A DNA stretch of 64,000 nt from Tretioscincus oriximinensis (Eukaryota; Chordata; Lepidosauria; Squamata; Gymnophthalmidae), in the NCBI GenBank assembly GCA_022410635.1, contig JAJVDF010000046.1:573884-637883 (forward strand), written 5' to 3'. Shown piece by piece: positions 24,401-39,400 of the stretch. The translations under genes were made by a program, and so were the position numbers. A model generated the notes under the pieces. That model did no database searches. It had not been told where the DNA came from and worked only from the letters and a program-made list of their open reading frames with translations. The stretch's first letter is position 1. Every line of letters begins with the position of its first letter.

Positions 24401-27400
24401 AGTTTGGTGCTTGGTTGCTATTTTGGAAAGCCTGGGATTAGAATTCTTTTTTTAAAAAATAGGGATATTCTAGATTTCATCTCTAGATCTCAGGATGATC
24501 TGGATCACCACCAATAAGTGATATAGTGCCAGAATAATCCTGAGTTTTACTAATTATATCTAAGGATACAGCCTTAGGGAAGAAGGAAAAGCAGCTAGTT
24601 TTCCATTGGGAATAATGGAAACTGGTCATACTTAAGATGTCTTTACTGCATAATGAAGACACAACAGTTCACTTGTTACAAAGTGCTGATGGTGCATCAA
24701 AAGGTCATACAGACATTTCAAATATTCATTACACATAGACCTTGATACAGAAGTAAATCAGTGTGCTAGTCACTGTGTACTGCCATGTGCAGAAGGCAAC
24801 ATTCTCTTCTTCCAGGTTCCAGAGAGTCCAAAATGCTACCAATATGAAAGCCTCATCTTTGGAAACTCCCAAGATGTTTCCAAAATGTCCTATACTGNTT
24901 ATATCCTGCCTGAGTTGGAATGTTGATGCAGGATAATACATAAAAGTATAATTATGAGGTATGATCCCTGCAGTGATGCCATCATTTTAGACTATAGGTG
25001 AGAAAAAAGAGGGACAATGCACAGATTAAAGATAACATGTCACAGGGTAGTAGAAGCTATGGTTTTATTTATTTATTTGGGGCTGGTGAAAGTTGGCAAA
25101 CTCTAGAACCAAGAAGTATAATTCTGAATCATGTTGCATCCAAACCATGAAAAGATGCCTAACTTACCTATTCATTGAGATCAGCTCAGAGACCCTTTGC
25201 TATTTGAGTGATGTCAAAGAAGCGATCACCAAGAAACATGGTGGTATATTTATGTCTTAGGGACTATATTATAAGGAAAGCAAACAAAAATGTGTTTAAA
25301 ATTTGGCAGAACTGCATGCTTTTATTGCACAAGTACTGCATTACCTCTAATGGATGGAGGCCTGATAATGCCTCTGTTGACAAGGTGCCCTTTGGCAGCA
25401 GGGAAGTGAATGTTAGGAATAGCAGCATAAGCTTGTGGTGCATAGAATACAGGAGCTCCCAAGTAGGCCATAGCAGGGTCATAGACGTGCCCAATGGTAT
25501 AGGTATATTCTGACGGTACTGTTCCTCGTCCTCCTGTGCCCCTGGTGTATCTAACGTAACTGTCTTTATCTACTGGTTTGGCTAATGTAACTTCAATGGG
25601 GGAACCATCAATCACCTTAAAAGGAAGAGAGAAGAACAAAAGAAGATTCAAATGTGAGTGATGCATTAGTAAATCAATTTTCCTGTAGGTGTCTTCGCAA
25701 TTTCATTGTCATGTGTGCTGCTGGATATCTGAAGTTGCATCTAAAGATTGTTTACTTATTTCATTATACTCTCGGATAAAGCACTGTCTGGAGCACTTTA
25801 TTCTGAAATCCAAATATAGTGACATAGCTCTAGCAATGGGGTCTAGAATGTTCCTNGCATCTGAAGAAGTAGATTTATCCATTCATGCTGTCTACCTTCT
25901 TCTTAGTAGGCACTAAGGTGTTACAAGACCACCTTGCTAGATTTCTGGACCATACTAAGATGGTTATTCTTTTGAAAAGCACCATAATGAAAAAGTGATG
26001 CCTGAATGCAGTATTAGATAAGGCCTTACTGAATGTTTTGAAGAACCTGGTTCGCTACGGCCACGTTCGCGCACAGAGAAAAAATGGATGCGAAAGCTCT
26101 TTGGAAATCTCCAAAGCCAATCCAAAATGAATGCCAAATCTCCAGTCCATTTCCATTCCTTTCTCAGTACTGTTTCGACACCCCCACAGAACCCTTGGTG
26201 ATATTGGATCCCCTTCATTCCTTCTCACCCTTTATCCATAGCTACAGGTGCTGGGTGACTCCCCTCCCTGTCCCTCCTCCCTCCCTTCCTGAAAGGAGGG
26301 AAGCAACCCAGATGGGGTCTCCGCTGCCTTCTTTCAGGAAGGGTGGGAGGGGTGACCTTTGGGCTGACAACAGGAAGGGAAGCAACCCAGCTGGAAAGTC
26401 ATCTTCGCCCCCTTCCTGAGAAGAGAAAGGCAGAACAAGGAGCCTTTTCCTTTACTCAGCAAGAGAGCNGAGAGACAGCTTCAAGACCCAAAACCATCCT
26501 GGTCGCTTTCTTTCTTTCAGCAGGGAAGGAGGGAGGAAGGGAAGGGAGTCATAGCAGCAGCTGCTACTCTTGCTAGGAATGGAATCTCCAGCATGGCCTC
26601 ATCGGAGGTTAGGAGAGAAATGCAAACAGTCACCATGCATAGTAACCCCTTTTGGGACCTCCCCTGATAACAAAGGCCAGGAATGCCTCCTTTCTGAGAC
26701 CGAATCTGAAATGGCAGTGCCTGTGCAAATAAACTCTGGCAATAAGATTTGGGAAAAACGCTACCTGCGGCAGGTTTCAAGCCCAAACCCATTCTTGTGA
26801 TGTGTGGCTTTGTGGGCAACAGAAAGCGAAAGTGCTTCCCCTTTGGAATTAATTGGAGTCGTATGTGCTCAGCCATTCCATTTTGGGATTAGGGTTTTTC
26901 CATAGTGCAGGTCCAACCTTTTATTTGTATGCAAACCAAACCACACTGCTGATCATGGGAAAAACTTCAAACCAAGGGTAGTTTGATTCAAACTGAACAA
27001 ATGCATTTTAATTTGTGCACATGCCTGTTTCGTACCTATGTGCTAGAATGTAGTTATCAATAGAATATTTCTCAGTGATTTGAGATGCTTTATGGTAGTA
27101 AAATATTGGAATCCATTATCTTGTTCATTGATCCAATGCTGGGGGGAAAACTCATGGACCATTGCTTCTATGCAATTTTAAGGCCTTTCATCATGTGTAC
27201 AGTGCTGTATGCCTAGGTAGTCTTTTACGATGGCCATGTTTTCCTAGCATCTCTTTTAGCCCACATGGCATTGGCACTGTGCATGGCTATTACCTGATTT
27301 CTGAAAATATTAAATGGGCAGGGAAATATACTAGAAACATCAATAGCCTGAAAAGCAAATTGCACAAGGTTGAAATGGAAGAGTTTAGTCTGATTCCAAG

Positions 27401-30400
27401 AGTGCATCCTCATATGATTTTATTCTTGGTTTGAATTTTTCCCCTCCTCATTTATTGGAAGAAGAAAATAAGGAATGGTATTACTTCCCATTGTCATTAA
27501 TTTTTTATACTTTGCAGTGACATTAAGTTGTGTAAATTGAATTGCAAATTCTCCAGCAGCAATTTGACTGTTATCCTTTAAGTTGTCTCCCTAGTATTTC
27601 AGTATAACGACAGCCTTACTTTTATCAAATACTTGAAAAATTTTCAACAAACTTTGCAGCAACTACTGAGCATTACCTTCCCATTCAAAGCTTTCATGGC
27701 TTCAACGGCATCATCTCGATTATTAAAGTGCACAAATGCGTAGTCTCTGATTTTCTTTACTCTTTCCACGGATCCTGTAGAAGCAGAATGGAGATACGTT
27801 TTGCAATGGATATTGATAAGATAGAAACCATGAGTTGTGTTTGTATGTTGGCCCTGATAGCTGATCTTCCTCCTTAATTCTGTTGTGTTTTTGTATGTCG
27901 TATCTCTCATAGATAGAGATGATTTGCTTTACAAAGGACATATCTCTTATGAAAAACCTTATCTGTTAGAGACATTATTCAGTTCAGGTAGAATGTAAAA
28001 GGGAAGAATACTAGGAGAATATAATAGGGTTTCAAGTTGCCTATCTATTAAATATGCAATAATTAGTCATAATCAATATTTTTTTNATTAAAGTTAAGTT
28101 CGTTGTGGCTTAGCTCTGTGAATGAAGATTCTTATGAAGGGGATTGTCCACATACTTTGGACTTGCCCTTGAAGCTGGTGCAGTAGGGTATTTAGGAGAA
28201 GTGTAGTGGGTGGAGCATTTCCTCCACCCTTTACACTTGGGATTAATCTGTCATGGTCTAGCTAGCAGGGACAGTGACAGTAACACCTTGGGTCATAGGT
28301 GTTACATTAGAGTGTCCCTCTCCAAGAAGGTGGCCTGCCAAGGCACGAATGGCACAGAGGTTAAGAGATAAGTCTTTCAATCGAGAGATCTGTTCTCAAA
28401 ACTCTGTGTTGGCAGCGGAGAGGTGTGAGTGCCCTCTACTGGCCTCAGCTTCAGCCAACTCAGCTGAAGTCTACATTTTCAGTGTACATTTCAAGTAGAT
28501 TAATGAGTACAACCGCAATGTAGTGAGAAGATAGAATAGATGTAAGCCTTCAGGCAAAAATTAACCTTGTAAGCCACTTTGAGTCCCTTTGGGTGAGAAG
28601 GGCGGAGTACAAAAAACAGATTATTCTCCTTCAAGGCGTTCCATTTGCCCAGGTTTCAATTCAGAGTTGTCCTTCTCTTAGGATGCCTGCCAAACAAGGC
28701 CAATAAGCCAAACCTGCCCTGAGAGAATTTCCATTATTGCAGCTTATTAAAGTTATGTTAATGCTGTATAAATGTCATTTCTGCACTTATGTGTAGCACA
28801 ATCCAGGAAGGAATCTAAGAGGTCTGGCTTCTATGTGGGAAAGGGTTTGTTCCTTAATGCTCCATACACAGAGAATGGATTCTAGGGCAGAATAGGCCCC
28901 CCAAAATGGTATCTATTCCATTTTGACATTAAACGTCAACATTGATGTATCAGGGTACAATTCCCCTGACTGGGACATCCATGAATTCGATGCATTGCCA
29001 AAAATTTTCCTCTTGGAACTTCAGAGATCAGGAACTTTTGTTTCTGTCCTTTGAAATTTTCGCTATCTGTAGAACCTCGCATAGAACAAGGGGGCCTGTA
29101 GCACTTGGAGACTAACGGGAGAAGGGTAGCTTTCATAGACATGCCTACTTCTTCAGATGCTAGAACAGATGCTGGCATAGAACAGGTTGTCCAGGTACGG
29201 GTGATCCAGTCCTGAACAAGCAGCAACCTATCCCAAATAGGCCCTGGTTGTGCATGACAAGTTGTGAAAGCCCATCCAATCCTTTGTATAAAAATAGAAA
29301 GTGCAAAAATGGCCTAGAAGAACTAAAGTTTCATGGTATTTAAGTACTTATGCATGTTTGTGTCCATGTGTGTGTGTTAGTGATGTGGACTCTCATACAT
29401 CCTTTTGCTCTTTCTCTGCTTGTGACAGAAAACTATTGAAATCTAAGTTTCCAGCAGCAGAATCAAAACCTATAGAAAGGAGTAACAACCTCTACAACTT
29501 GCATGGTGGAAAGCAATGCAACAAATCCCAAAGCATACATGTTCAAAGTGATTTCAAATATGTTTGCAGTACCTTGGTTGTATGAGAATCTGAGAGAATT
29601 AAAGATTTAATTTAATCATAACATATCCACATTTTATCCAGTTACATCAATGGACCAAATCATAGCTATTTAGAAGGCTGGTGCTATTGTTTTCTGCAGC
29701 TCTCCAGCACCATATAAAGTTCCATATTTTCTTCCCAACAACACTTTAATTTGTTTGGTTTTTGGAATAACTAGAAATGTCTGAAAATGGGATTCTTTGC
29801 TTTCTCAAACAAGCAGAAATAGCTATCAGCAAACGTGATGGTTCTAATCCATTTCCTTTTTTGGCTATATACCTCAACAGCACTCAAGGAAAATGGAAGA
29901 AATGGATCCTTTGGACATATTCCTGTCAAGAGTTTGTATTCTGAATGCTTAGCATTTTTAAGCTTTTTGCTGTGTCCTAAATTATAGGGGGGTGGACAGT
30001 TGGAATAAATAGAATCGTAATATTGAATAAGCAGACATATCTTTGAAAGGAATTTTTTNCCCCAATCCTCTAAACGTAAGCTGAATATACCAGTAATTGC
30101 TTCTCTCATCATTCATTCTATGCAGCCCATCTTGGGGACTATAATGAGTCACAGAAGACCTTGTGTTTTGAGTTCTCTGCAAGGAAATGTAGTTTTTTTT
30201 TACATTTATTAGTTATCATTTTGATGACTGATTAGGCAATATTGTCCTAAATGAAGAATACAGACTGTTAAAGTTGCAACTGGGGACTTTGGCTTATAAA
30301 ATAACAATCATTGCATCCATTCAAAGTTTGTTTATTTTTTAGTGTGTGAAATTAAATTAATTCAATGTTAGTTATTGCATTCATTTTAAAAGACTGTGAA

Positions 30401-33400
30401 TATTTCTACCTCTACCAGTGTGAGGTGATTTCCATACCTAGGTACAGGCCCGTATTTTGGCTGTATTTTGTATTGTACTTACTTGTTTACTTACTAACTT
30501 ATTTTATGTATTTATTTTACTTCCCCTCTTCCCTCAGCTATTTCAGTTTTTATAATAATAAAAGCAAAATAATAATATCTTCTTACTACTACTGAAGCGG
30601 TAGCTATATTTTGCTTAAATATGGTCCTGCCTAGGTAGATCACAGAAATTACTGTCATGGCACCTTGAATATGCACTGAGAATATAGGGTCCTAACTACA
30701 TAGGAAAAGTGTGGTGCTGAACCTTATTATGCTATAGAGATGGAACAGGAAGAACAGTTTGGTATGTTCTTCATATAGTTCCTGTGTGTATGCATAGGAG
30801 TGGCTCTGTGGCCACCATTGATGCCACAGGTCTTAGGCCTCCTTCACACAACATTTTCTTACCTGATTCTTACTGGGATGTTTCAGTTTCATGGTCATTC
30901 AGCTGTATGTGTAAAGGGCTTTTTCGTCAGGCTTCACAGTGCATCCGGAAAACTGGTGCAACACAAATGATTAGCTATTGCTAATTCTTTCTGGAAGCAT
31001 TGTGAACTGCTGTGCCCTCCATTATGCAGCTGCCTGCCGCCCTGGTGTATGATGTACCGTTGCAANGAGATGAATAGAAGAAAAAGAACTGCTTTTTTCA
31101 CCCAAAGGAACTCAAAGCAGCTCATAAGGTTATTTTTCACCCGAAGGTTTACATTCTATCTTCCCCACCATGCTCTGGTGGCTCCCATTTATCAAGTCGC
31201 AGTCTGTTGCAATTTCTTGCAATTCTTGCTTTCGAATAGCTGAGTTGGCTAGAGCTGCAGGCTAGTAGAAGGTGCNCACCTTTTACCATGAATGACACAA
31301 GGCCTCGAAACTTGATCTCTCAAATAAAAGACCAGCATTTAGCCAATTGAACCATTCGTGCCTACAAATGGCACAAGACAATGCCAGACAACAGGGCTTT
31401 GGAATCACACTTTGCTGACATGTGCAGTATCACCTTCCTCATTTCTCTCTGTGTTCTTCTCGCCAGCCTCACATCAGCTCCATGCAGATTCTAAGATTCT
31501 AATCACTTTTAGATAGCTAATTGTCTTGGCAGTGCTTGTATTTTAGAAGAAGGGAACAGATGTATTAAAATACCTTCAAAACATGATTATAATTTATGAC
31601 TAAAAGCAGTTCCTGCAATATCTGTTATATGCAGCCAAGGCCATAACAGCAAGGGGCTGGAAAAATCTAGAAAAGGTTTAACAGGCAAGAGTGGTATATG
31701 GAGTATAAAGAGGGAGAAGAAATAATGCAGACCTGGGACTCAATACTAGTAAACAAATAGTGAGATGAATGAACATACAAACACATTTTTTGTAAAAAGA
31801 TGGATTTTTGAGTGACCGATGAAAGGTGCTGGAGGAAAGGATGGGGAATTGAGGTTAATACTAACATCGTATGTAAAACATTTAAGTTTATTCTGTTTGT
31901 TTTATAATTCATTCTGCGGGGATTTTTACAGCATTAAGAAGTTTTACTTCACACTGTGTAAAATGTGACGTAATATTGTTAACTTCATACAATTGTACAT
32001 TTCTGTATATTAAAAATATTTTTAAGAAGAAGGGAGCCTTCTCCGTGTTTGAAATCTCCTTCCTTTTGAGTTAAAGCAGAAAAGTTTGCAAAATATTCCC
32101 TCTCTGCTTCCTTAAGACATCATCTGGAATTAAATGATTATGGGATGCTGTGACATTTCTATTGCTTGCCTATTTTAAAACTCTTATATGCATATAAGTT
32201 ACTTATGTATTCAGCTCTGCTATCTTCAAGGGGTATCTGTACTCCCATTGTAACAACTGTGTTATAAATATTTTCAAAACACTTCTTTCATGGAAATCAA
32301 AATTGCTACTTTTGTGTATTTGTGACATTTCCTCAATTCTAAAAAAAAAATCCATTAGAATTTCCCCCAACACTCAGTTCATTAATTACACTGCTTTGAT
32401 TTCTTGACAAGAATCGCTGAACATTACTTGAACAGAATAGTTACAAAAAATAATCACCTGGTTTAATGGCATTGAATTCTTTTTCAATTGCCTCTTCTGT
32501 GGTTGGTAACATAAGGTTTCTCACATAGAGAATTTTTACTGATGACATTGTATCTTCATCAACCTCCACCTCTGGCTCTGCCCAGTCTACAGCTATTGGA
32601 TGCCCCCACAACTGTATCCTTCCTGCGAATCAATTGGAATTCCATCATTATATAATGTCAATTAAATTCCATATAGTAGCTTTGGTCTAATACAGAACTT
32701 CATAGGGCTTTTGGCACCATTTGTTGTATGTCCATTGAAAGGAAATGCTGTGGACATTATGTACTAAGTGATGGTTTTAACCATTTTTTTCTATCTTACA
32801 CAAGAAAAAGAACAGACTATCCAAAGACCGAAAATAGAAAGGTAGGAATACAAAAGTAATGAAAGTTTAAAAAAAACAGAAAGAACTGAGCATGATTCTT
32901 ACTTCAGAACAAACTGGAAGAAAAACCCTTGAACTGGTTTTGTTTTGTATGACTTTTAGTTTGTGCTCCTAGGTAAGAGCTTGGTGATCTCTTCATAACA
33001 TTNGATTTCAGAGAAATAGTCATGTTAGTCTTCATTCAGAAAGTCCAGCAAGGAAGTACTTAGAGTCTAACAAGAGAAAGGTAGGCAGCATGAGCTTTTA
33101 TAGACANNTCTACTTCTTCAGGTGCTGACATTGGTCCCCTAGCATCTGAAGAAGTAGATTCTATGAAAGCTCATGCCATCTAACCTTCTCTTGCTGGAAC
33201 TTCTTAGCATTGTTATCCTACTATGGTTCTTCAGAACCATTGCAATCATTCTTCTCCCAAAAAATACCCTAAGACCCTTGTTAGTCACAACCCATTTGCT
33301 CTACAGGTTTCAGATTGGCATCTAACTTCCATCTTTTAAAAATTTGGTAGCTACTATAGTTTCCTTCCATAGCTTGCAGCATTAAATATTCTTATTTTAT

Positions 33401-36400
33401 TTTGTTGCTTACTTATATTTATATTCCACCCTATACTCAACAGNCTCAAGATGGATCACAATAGAAAAATCATAAAAACAAATAGAAAGTCCAGCAGGGG
33501 GACTAGTAGCACTTAGAGACTAACAGGAGAAAGGTAGGTGTATGAGCTTCCATAAACACAACTCCTTCTTTAGGTGNCAAGTAGATGACCCAAACAAGTA
33601 GTGTTATTCTTTCACAGTTACAAATGATAACAGTGTCTGCAGGAGAGAGGATATAGTTCACTCAGCTGAATGCCAGGGTAAACAGGTATTTCCACCAAGT
33701 GTCTAAACATGTTCAATGCAGGTGCCTGACACACCTCAGAAAAGANGATCATTCCATAACCTGGGAGATACCACAGCCATGTCCTCCCACATGCCACATC
33801 CCTTTGATGACTTAGTCACATTACCTGGTAATAGTTTCCTTCTTGCCATAGCTGCTGCTCTATGGCTTCCATACTCTACAAAGGCAAATCCACGGTTTTT
33901 TGTTTTATCAGCTGCACTTGGGTACACAATGACATCCATAACACCGTCAGTGACTTTCTTCATCTCTGCTAAAATTTCTTCCCTCTTCTTGTTTTTGGGG
34001 ATTCCTCCTACAAATAAACGGCAGTTGTCTACACTGGCACAAACCCCTAGGAGTCGACCGTTCCTGCATACAAACAATAATGCCATTTTTATGGGACATA
34101 AGGACATAAGAAATGCTATGCTGGATTAGACCAATGACGCATCCAGCAGCCTGCTCTCATNTGCTTACAAGCAAGGCTTAAATACACAGCCTGCCTTACT
34201 AAGTTCCAGCAACTGATTTATAGAGGAATACAACTGTTTGTGTCAGCAGATCCCACAGTTATTAGGTCTAATGGTCTTTGATATTCTTGTCAGTTATGAA
34301 CTAGTAAAACACTTTTTAAAGCTCTCCAAGTTGGTAAATGGATAGCAGGCCCTTGTTNTGAGATATAATCTAGATTANGACCCACTGCAGAAAGGCCCAG
34401 TCTTAAATTGATCGTTAATCTCAACAGAAATTCAACTCCAAGTCTTAATTTGCTTTAAGACTATGACTAGTTGATTTCGTTCCCTTTGTTTTATTTGCCA
34501 GTCAGCATATGCAAACAAATTAGTGATTCCCAACCTGGGATATATGTACCCCCAGGAATATGAACCAGGACATTGAGAAGTATGCACAAAAAAACCTGAA
34601 CACTGGCAAATATAGTAAACACAGTAGTAACGTATACATTTGAAATAACAGCAATTATATTAATGACAAACATTTTGTTAGTATGAAGGATTCAGTTAAT
34701 GAAATTGGACTGCCAAGGGATAGACACGTGGGGAAAAGATTGAGAATTGCTATCCTAGATGTAAAAAGAAATTTAGTGATCCTCACCTAATTTCATAATT
34801 GTTCAGCTGTTTGATTGCATTCTTTGCCTCCTGTTTGCTGGAAAATGTTACAAAAGCATATCCTCTATTGTTTCCATTGAAGTCCATCATCATCCGCATT
34901 TCATAAATTTTTCCAATCTATAAAAGAAAAGCAAATTCTGCTTTGCATGAAAAGGGAATGTTTGTATTACAGAACATTTACGGCCAAAATTCTGTTGATC
35001 TGTGTTCAGTCTATATACTCCTTGGCAGTAAAATATAGCACATGTTAGTGTGCATNCATACGTTATTTTCTTTCGCTGTCCTACTGTGACATTTAGGTGT
35101 CTTCCACATGTAGTTGCTGGGACCCAGTAATCATAGCTCTCTTAAAGGCTTCAGTTTGGATTATCCATCTAGTACTTCCCATCCAATTTANTGATGGAGC
35201 AAGGCATCCCCTTTCAGGACATTTGGGAAGAAATATGTTTCCCTCCCTGCTGAAAAGGCTAGGGAATCACTGNTTTTTTCAGTTAAAATCTTCCATAACA
35301 GCAGGGCACTAACTTGAAAGCAAGGATTTCCTTTCATTTTGTTTTGAAACAGAGCATTCCAGTTACAGGGTGAAAAGGGTAGAGTGCAGCAGTTGGGGGA
35401 AAGACAACAACAGCCAATAACAGAAAAGAGTGAGATTCCACTTCCAAAGGCTCCTGGGATTTGTAGTAAAAGGCACACTACAAATCCAGGGGAAAGAAAG
35501 AAATGTCTGGACTCACAACTATGAGAATATAGGTACTTTGGCTGGTCATTGGATAACTGTGGTTAGAAATCTATGTTAACAAAGGGTGCTTCGCTATTTC
35601 TTTTAAATGTGGAAAAACTCTTTGCAATTCTGCCTCATCCACCTTGAAATTTCAACAGTGTTTCATTACACTGTCTTGCATTCTCCTCACATGACAAGCC
35701 CCATAAGTCATTGCTGTGCTTGCCTTACTACAATTCCCAACATTCTCTGTGAGTTGAGAGCCAATGAACTTTGACATGTAGCTTTGAAGTCTCTTTGAGA
35801 TTTACCACATCCGTGTTACTAAATGCCCTATGAAGATTATTTTGGGGTTTTTAGGAACATCAGCCGTGGAATTGAACAAACAACAGTGACTGGAAAATCT
35901 GAGACCTTGGACCTTTTTAGCAAGTGTGTGACCTCGTGGGTTGAATTCAGCCTCTTGTAAGTGTACGATTTTACAAACCCTGCAAACTGGATCATCATTA
36001 ACAGTTGTGGTTATATGTGACACAGAAGAGAACACACAACAGTTAAGAACTCGTCATATTTACTCAGTATATCAATTATAAGTTTGATTTCCCTAAACTT
36101 TGTTTCACTCCTCTAGGCATTACTGTCAAAATGGTTTTACTAAATTTAATTGGAGCGATGATGCGAATAAAGGCTTAAAGAAAGTTATCTCAGGACATAA
36201 TTCTAATAATTCATCTCCATGGAATTAGCATTACTACAAATTCAGGGACTTCATAACACAAAGAATGTTTACAAAGTATGTGCAGTGCTGTTAAATAAAA
36301 ATTGAGCAACAATTTAACAGAAGACAGATTTCATGACATGCCATTGAGTTTGTTTTGAATGTTGATAACTGTTATAGTAATACTTGCCATCTTGTCCTAT

Positions 36401-39400
36401 GTTTAGTAAGAAAGGAAATAAATTGAAAATAGTAGAATATATATATTATTCGGAGCAAGTATATTTGTTCCTGTTGAGTCTGTGGGATCTTGGAGGATGC
36501 ATTCATTCAGATAAATATTAGTGACTGACCTAGTAATGTCCTGAATTAGTAATCTGAATCTAGATTTCCCGTTTCACACTATAAGGTGAAACACATTGCA
36601 AAAAATATCAGCATCACAAACAAGAATTTGTAGTTCAAAACACACATACTTTCTTATTTAATTTGCTAGCACACTCAGTTTTCAACAAAAATTAAAAGGA
36701 ATGTAAAATCTGCAGTAGATAGAACAGGGAATCATATCAAATGTTGATTTTTAAAACTATTATTAATTCTTAATATTCAGCAACAAAATGAATGTTTGGC
36801 TAACTGCCTATCACAACTGCTGTTTGGAACCTCATTAATGGATGTAGAGTATATTATGAATTATTTTTTCCAAGTGAACAAGAATTAGTTAATGCAACAT
36901 CAACAATGAACAACTGATCTGTTGCAAGTGACTCTGCATACAAGTTACATTGCAAGATTACAGAAATTCTATTGCTCCTTTGTGCAAACAAAGTACCTCA
37001 ATTGAGAGCAGTTTCAATTTTTCCAGTTGGAGACCAGCTGCCTGTCCCAGGATTTCAATAAGGTGCCTTAACTGACTCTGTATTTGTTGCAAAAGAAATT
37101 ACTGATCAGCCTCAACATATTTATTGAAGCATGAGTTAGGCAAGTGTCATCTTCTAGTGGTAGCCTCCACATGATGAAAGAGTTCCCTCCTTTCCCTGAA
37201 ACCTGCCAAGCTGCTTCATTTTATATGTTGAGAAAATCAGTGAAGATGCACTTCTCAACTGTTGTCTTTGTCTGAGAAAACAGCCTCTCCTTCTAGTGAT
37301 TTTGGATAAAAACACAAATTAAGAAATAAACAAATAAACTTCACCAGGTATAAGTTATTAGACAATGAATAACCATACTGGACCAAATGTAAGTCTCCCT
37401 TTTCCCTAGAAAATCCTTAAATAATTAACATCCACCTAATCTGGCCTTTGGCTGAAAAAACTGCTTTTTCTTCACTACTTTCAGACATTGTTGCTCTTTA
37501 ATATGTTGCTGTTAATCTCTCTGAGATCTTTGGGTATGGGGCAGTATAAAAATGCAAATAGCTATACATTTTTTTAAAAAAATATTTAAGTTGCTATAAA
37601 TTGCTGTATCCTTGTTTTGGATGCAGCCTATATTAGGATAAAGATCTGGTTAGCCTTCATACTGAGGTTGCAGGCACACAAGGTTTTCCTACTTCAATAC
37701 TAGTACATTCCATGTACTAATGGAGTTTTCACAATGCGTTAGAAGAAGAAGAACTTGGTTCTTATACCCCGCTTTTCTCACCTTTCAAAGGGACTCAAAG
37801 TGGCTTACAAGGATATATTTTGCCCAAAGGCTCACATTCTACCTTCCCCACCAGGCTCTGGTGGTTCCCATGTATTTACTTGCATTCAGTTGCAATTTCT
37901 TACAATTCATGCTTTCGAATAGCTGGGTTGGCTAGAGCTACAGGCTAGTGGAAGGTGCTCACCCCTCCCCACTTCCAACACAGGGCTTCGAAACCCGATC
38001 TCCCAGGCGAGAGACAAATTCCTAAGCAACTGAGCTATCCGTGCCTGCCAATGTTACAATGTATCTGGGAAAAAGGTGTGTGGTCCCAGAATTTCCAGAT
38101 ATTCTTTCAGACATCTTTGTCAAACTCCCCTTAAACTGTACACATTCCCATTCATAACCCTTTGTGTATTGCTCAGTAATGGCAGAAGGCTGAATATCAC
38201 AAAAAGACATATGATAAGCCAATCAATAGGCACTGAGAGGTGAGCAGGAGAGCTAACAAATGATTGGACATGGAATATGATGGGATTACGGACCAATGTA
38301 GAAGTATGGATTTTTCTTGACGGTTTGACATGAAAGTATGAGAGTACATATGTATGAACTGGTGAACCAGACGTAACTGGAAGCAGGAACATCTGGCCAC
38401 TGCCCCCACCTGATTTTCAAGTGTCAGTGCTCCTGGACTCTGCACTGATACTTGAAAACCACCTGGAGGCAGTGACCAGGAGTGCCTACTTCCAGTTACG
38501 TCTGGTTCACCAGTTATGGCCACTTCTGAGCAGGGATGATTTAGCCACAGTAATCCATGCTCTGGCAACGTCCAGATTGGACTGTTGTAATGCGCTCTAT
38601 ATGCGGCCGCCCTTGAAAATGGTTCGGAAGCTGCAGTTGGTGCAGAATGCAGCAGCTAGTGCTGCCGGCTGGAACAGCTGGCCGGACACACATCATGCTG
38701 GTCTTGAAAGAGCTGCACTGGTTGCCAATCCACTACCGAGCCTAACTGAAGGTGCTGACTTTAACTTACAAGATCCTAAATAATATGGGCCCAAAATATC
38801 TAAAGGAACGGCTTCTACTATACCAACCTGCCTGTGCCTTAAGATCTGCAGAGGAGGCCCTCCTGGTTGTACCACCCTTTTCAACAGTCAATGGAGTGGG
38901 AACCCGGGTTAGTACCTTCTCGGTGGTTGCCCCCAGTCTTTGGAATAGTCCACCCCTCGAGGTGCGTCTGCCATCATCCTTGTATGGTTTTAGAAGATCC
39001 TTGAAGACACACTTATTTCACCTGGCCTTTGGCTGAAGAGAATGTTCATTTTTGTCCCCACTTTTAGATATTGTTTTTATACTGTTTTTAATCTGATGAT
39101 TTTGTGAGGATATTTTACTGTTCACTGCCCTGAGACCTTCATGTATGGGGCGGAGTATAAATATGAATAAATAAATAAACAAACAAACAAATAAATAAAA
39201 TCATAACATGTTGTATGGAGGGGGTCTGAGATTGCTCACATTCCCTTATCATTTTGATAGGTATTCCTTTTTGCCCTTTCCTAATCTATACACAAGAAAT
39301 AACACCTACTAAATATAAATCATTACTTTTTCACATAATGGTGCGAGTTCATCTTCAAAGAGGTCTCGGGGTAATTTTCCAATAAAAATTTCACAGCCTC

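Noticed and set aside
33736..34107. A1CF exon 4 extended as a continuous 123-residue frame
   Set aside because: The frame runs past the GTAATG donor and the GTATGCAG acceptor into intron; the exon boundaries 33825-34063 restore the conserved protein.
38421..39036. Two consecutive frames as an unknown protein gene
   Set aside because: They carry L2 LINE blocks in order and end in a LINE-type tail.
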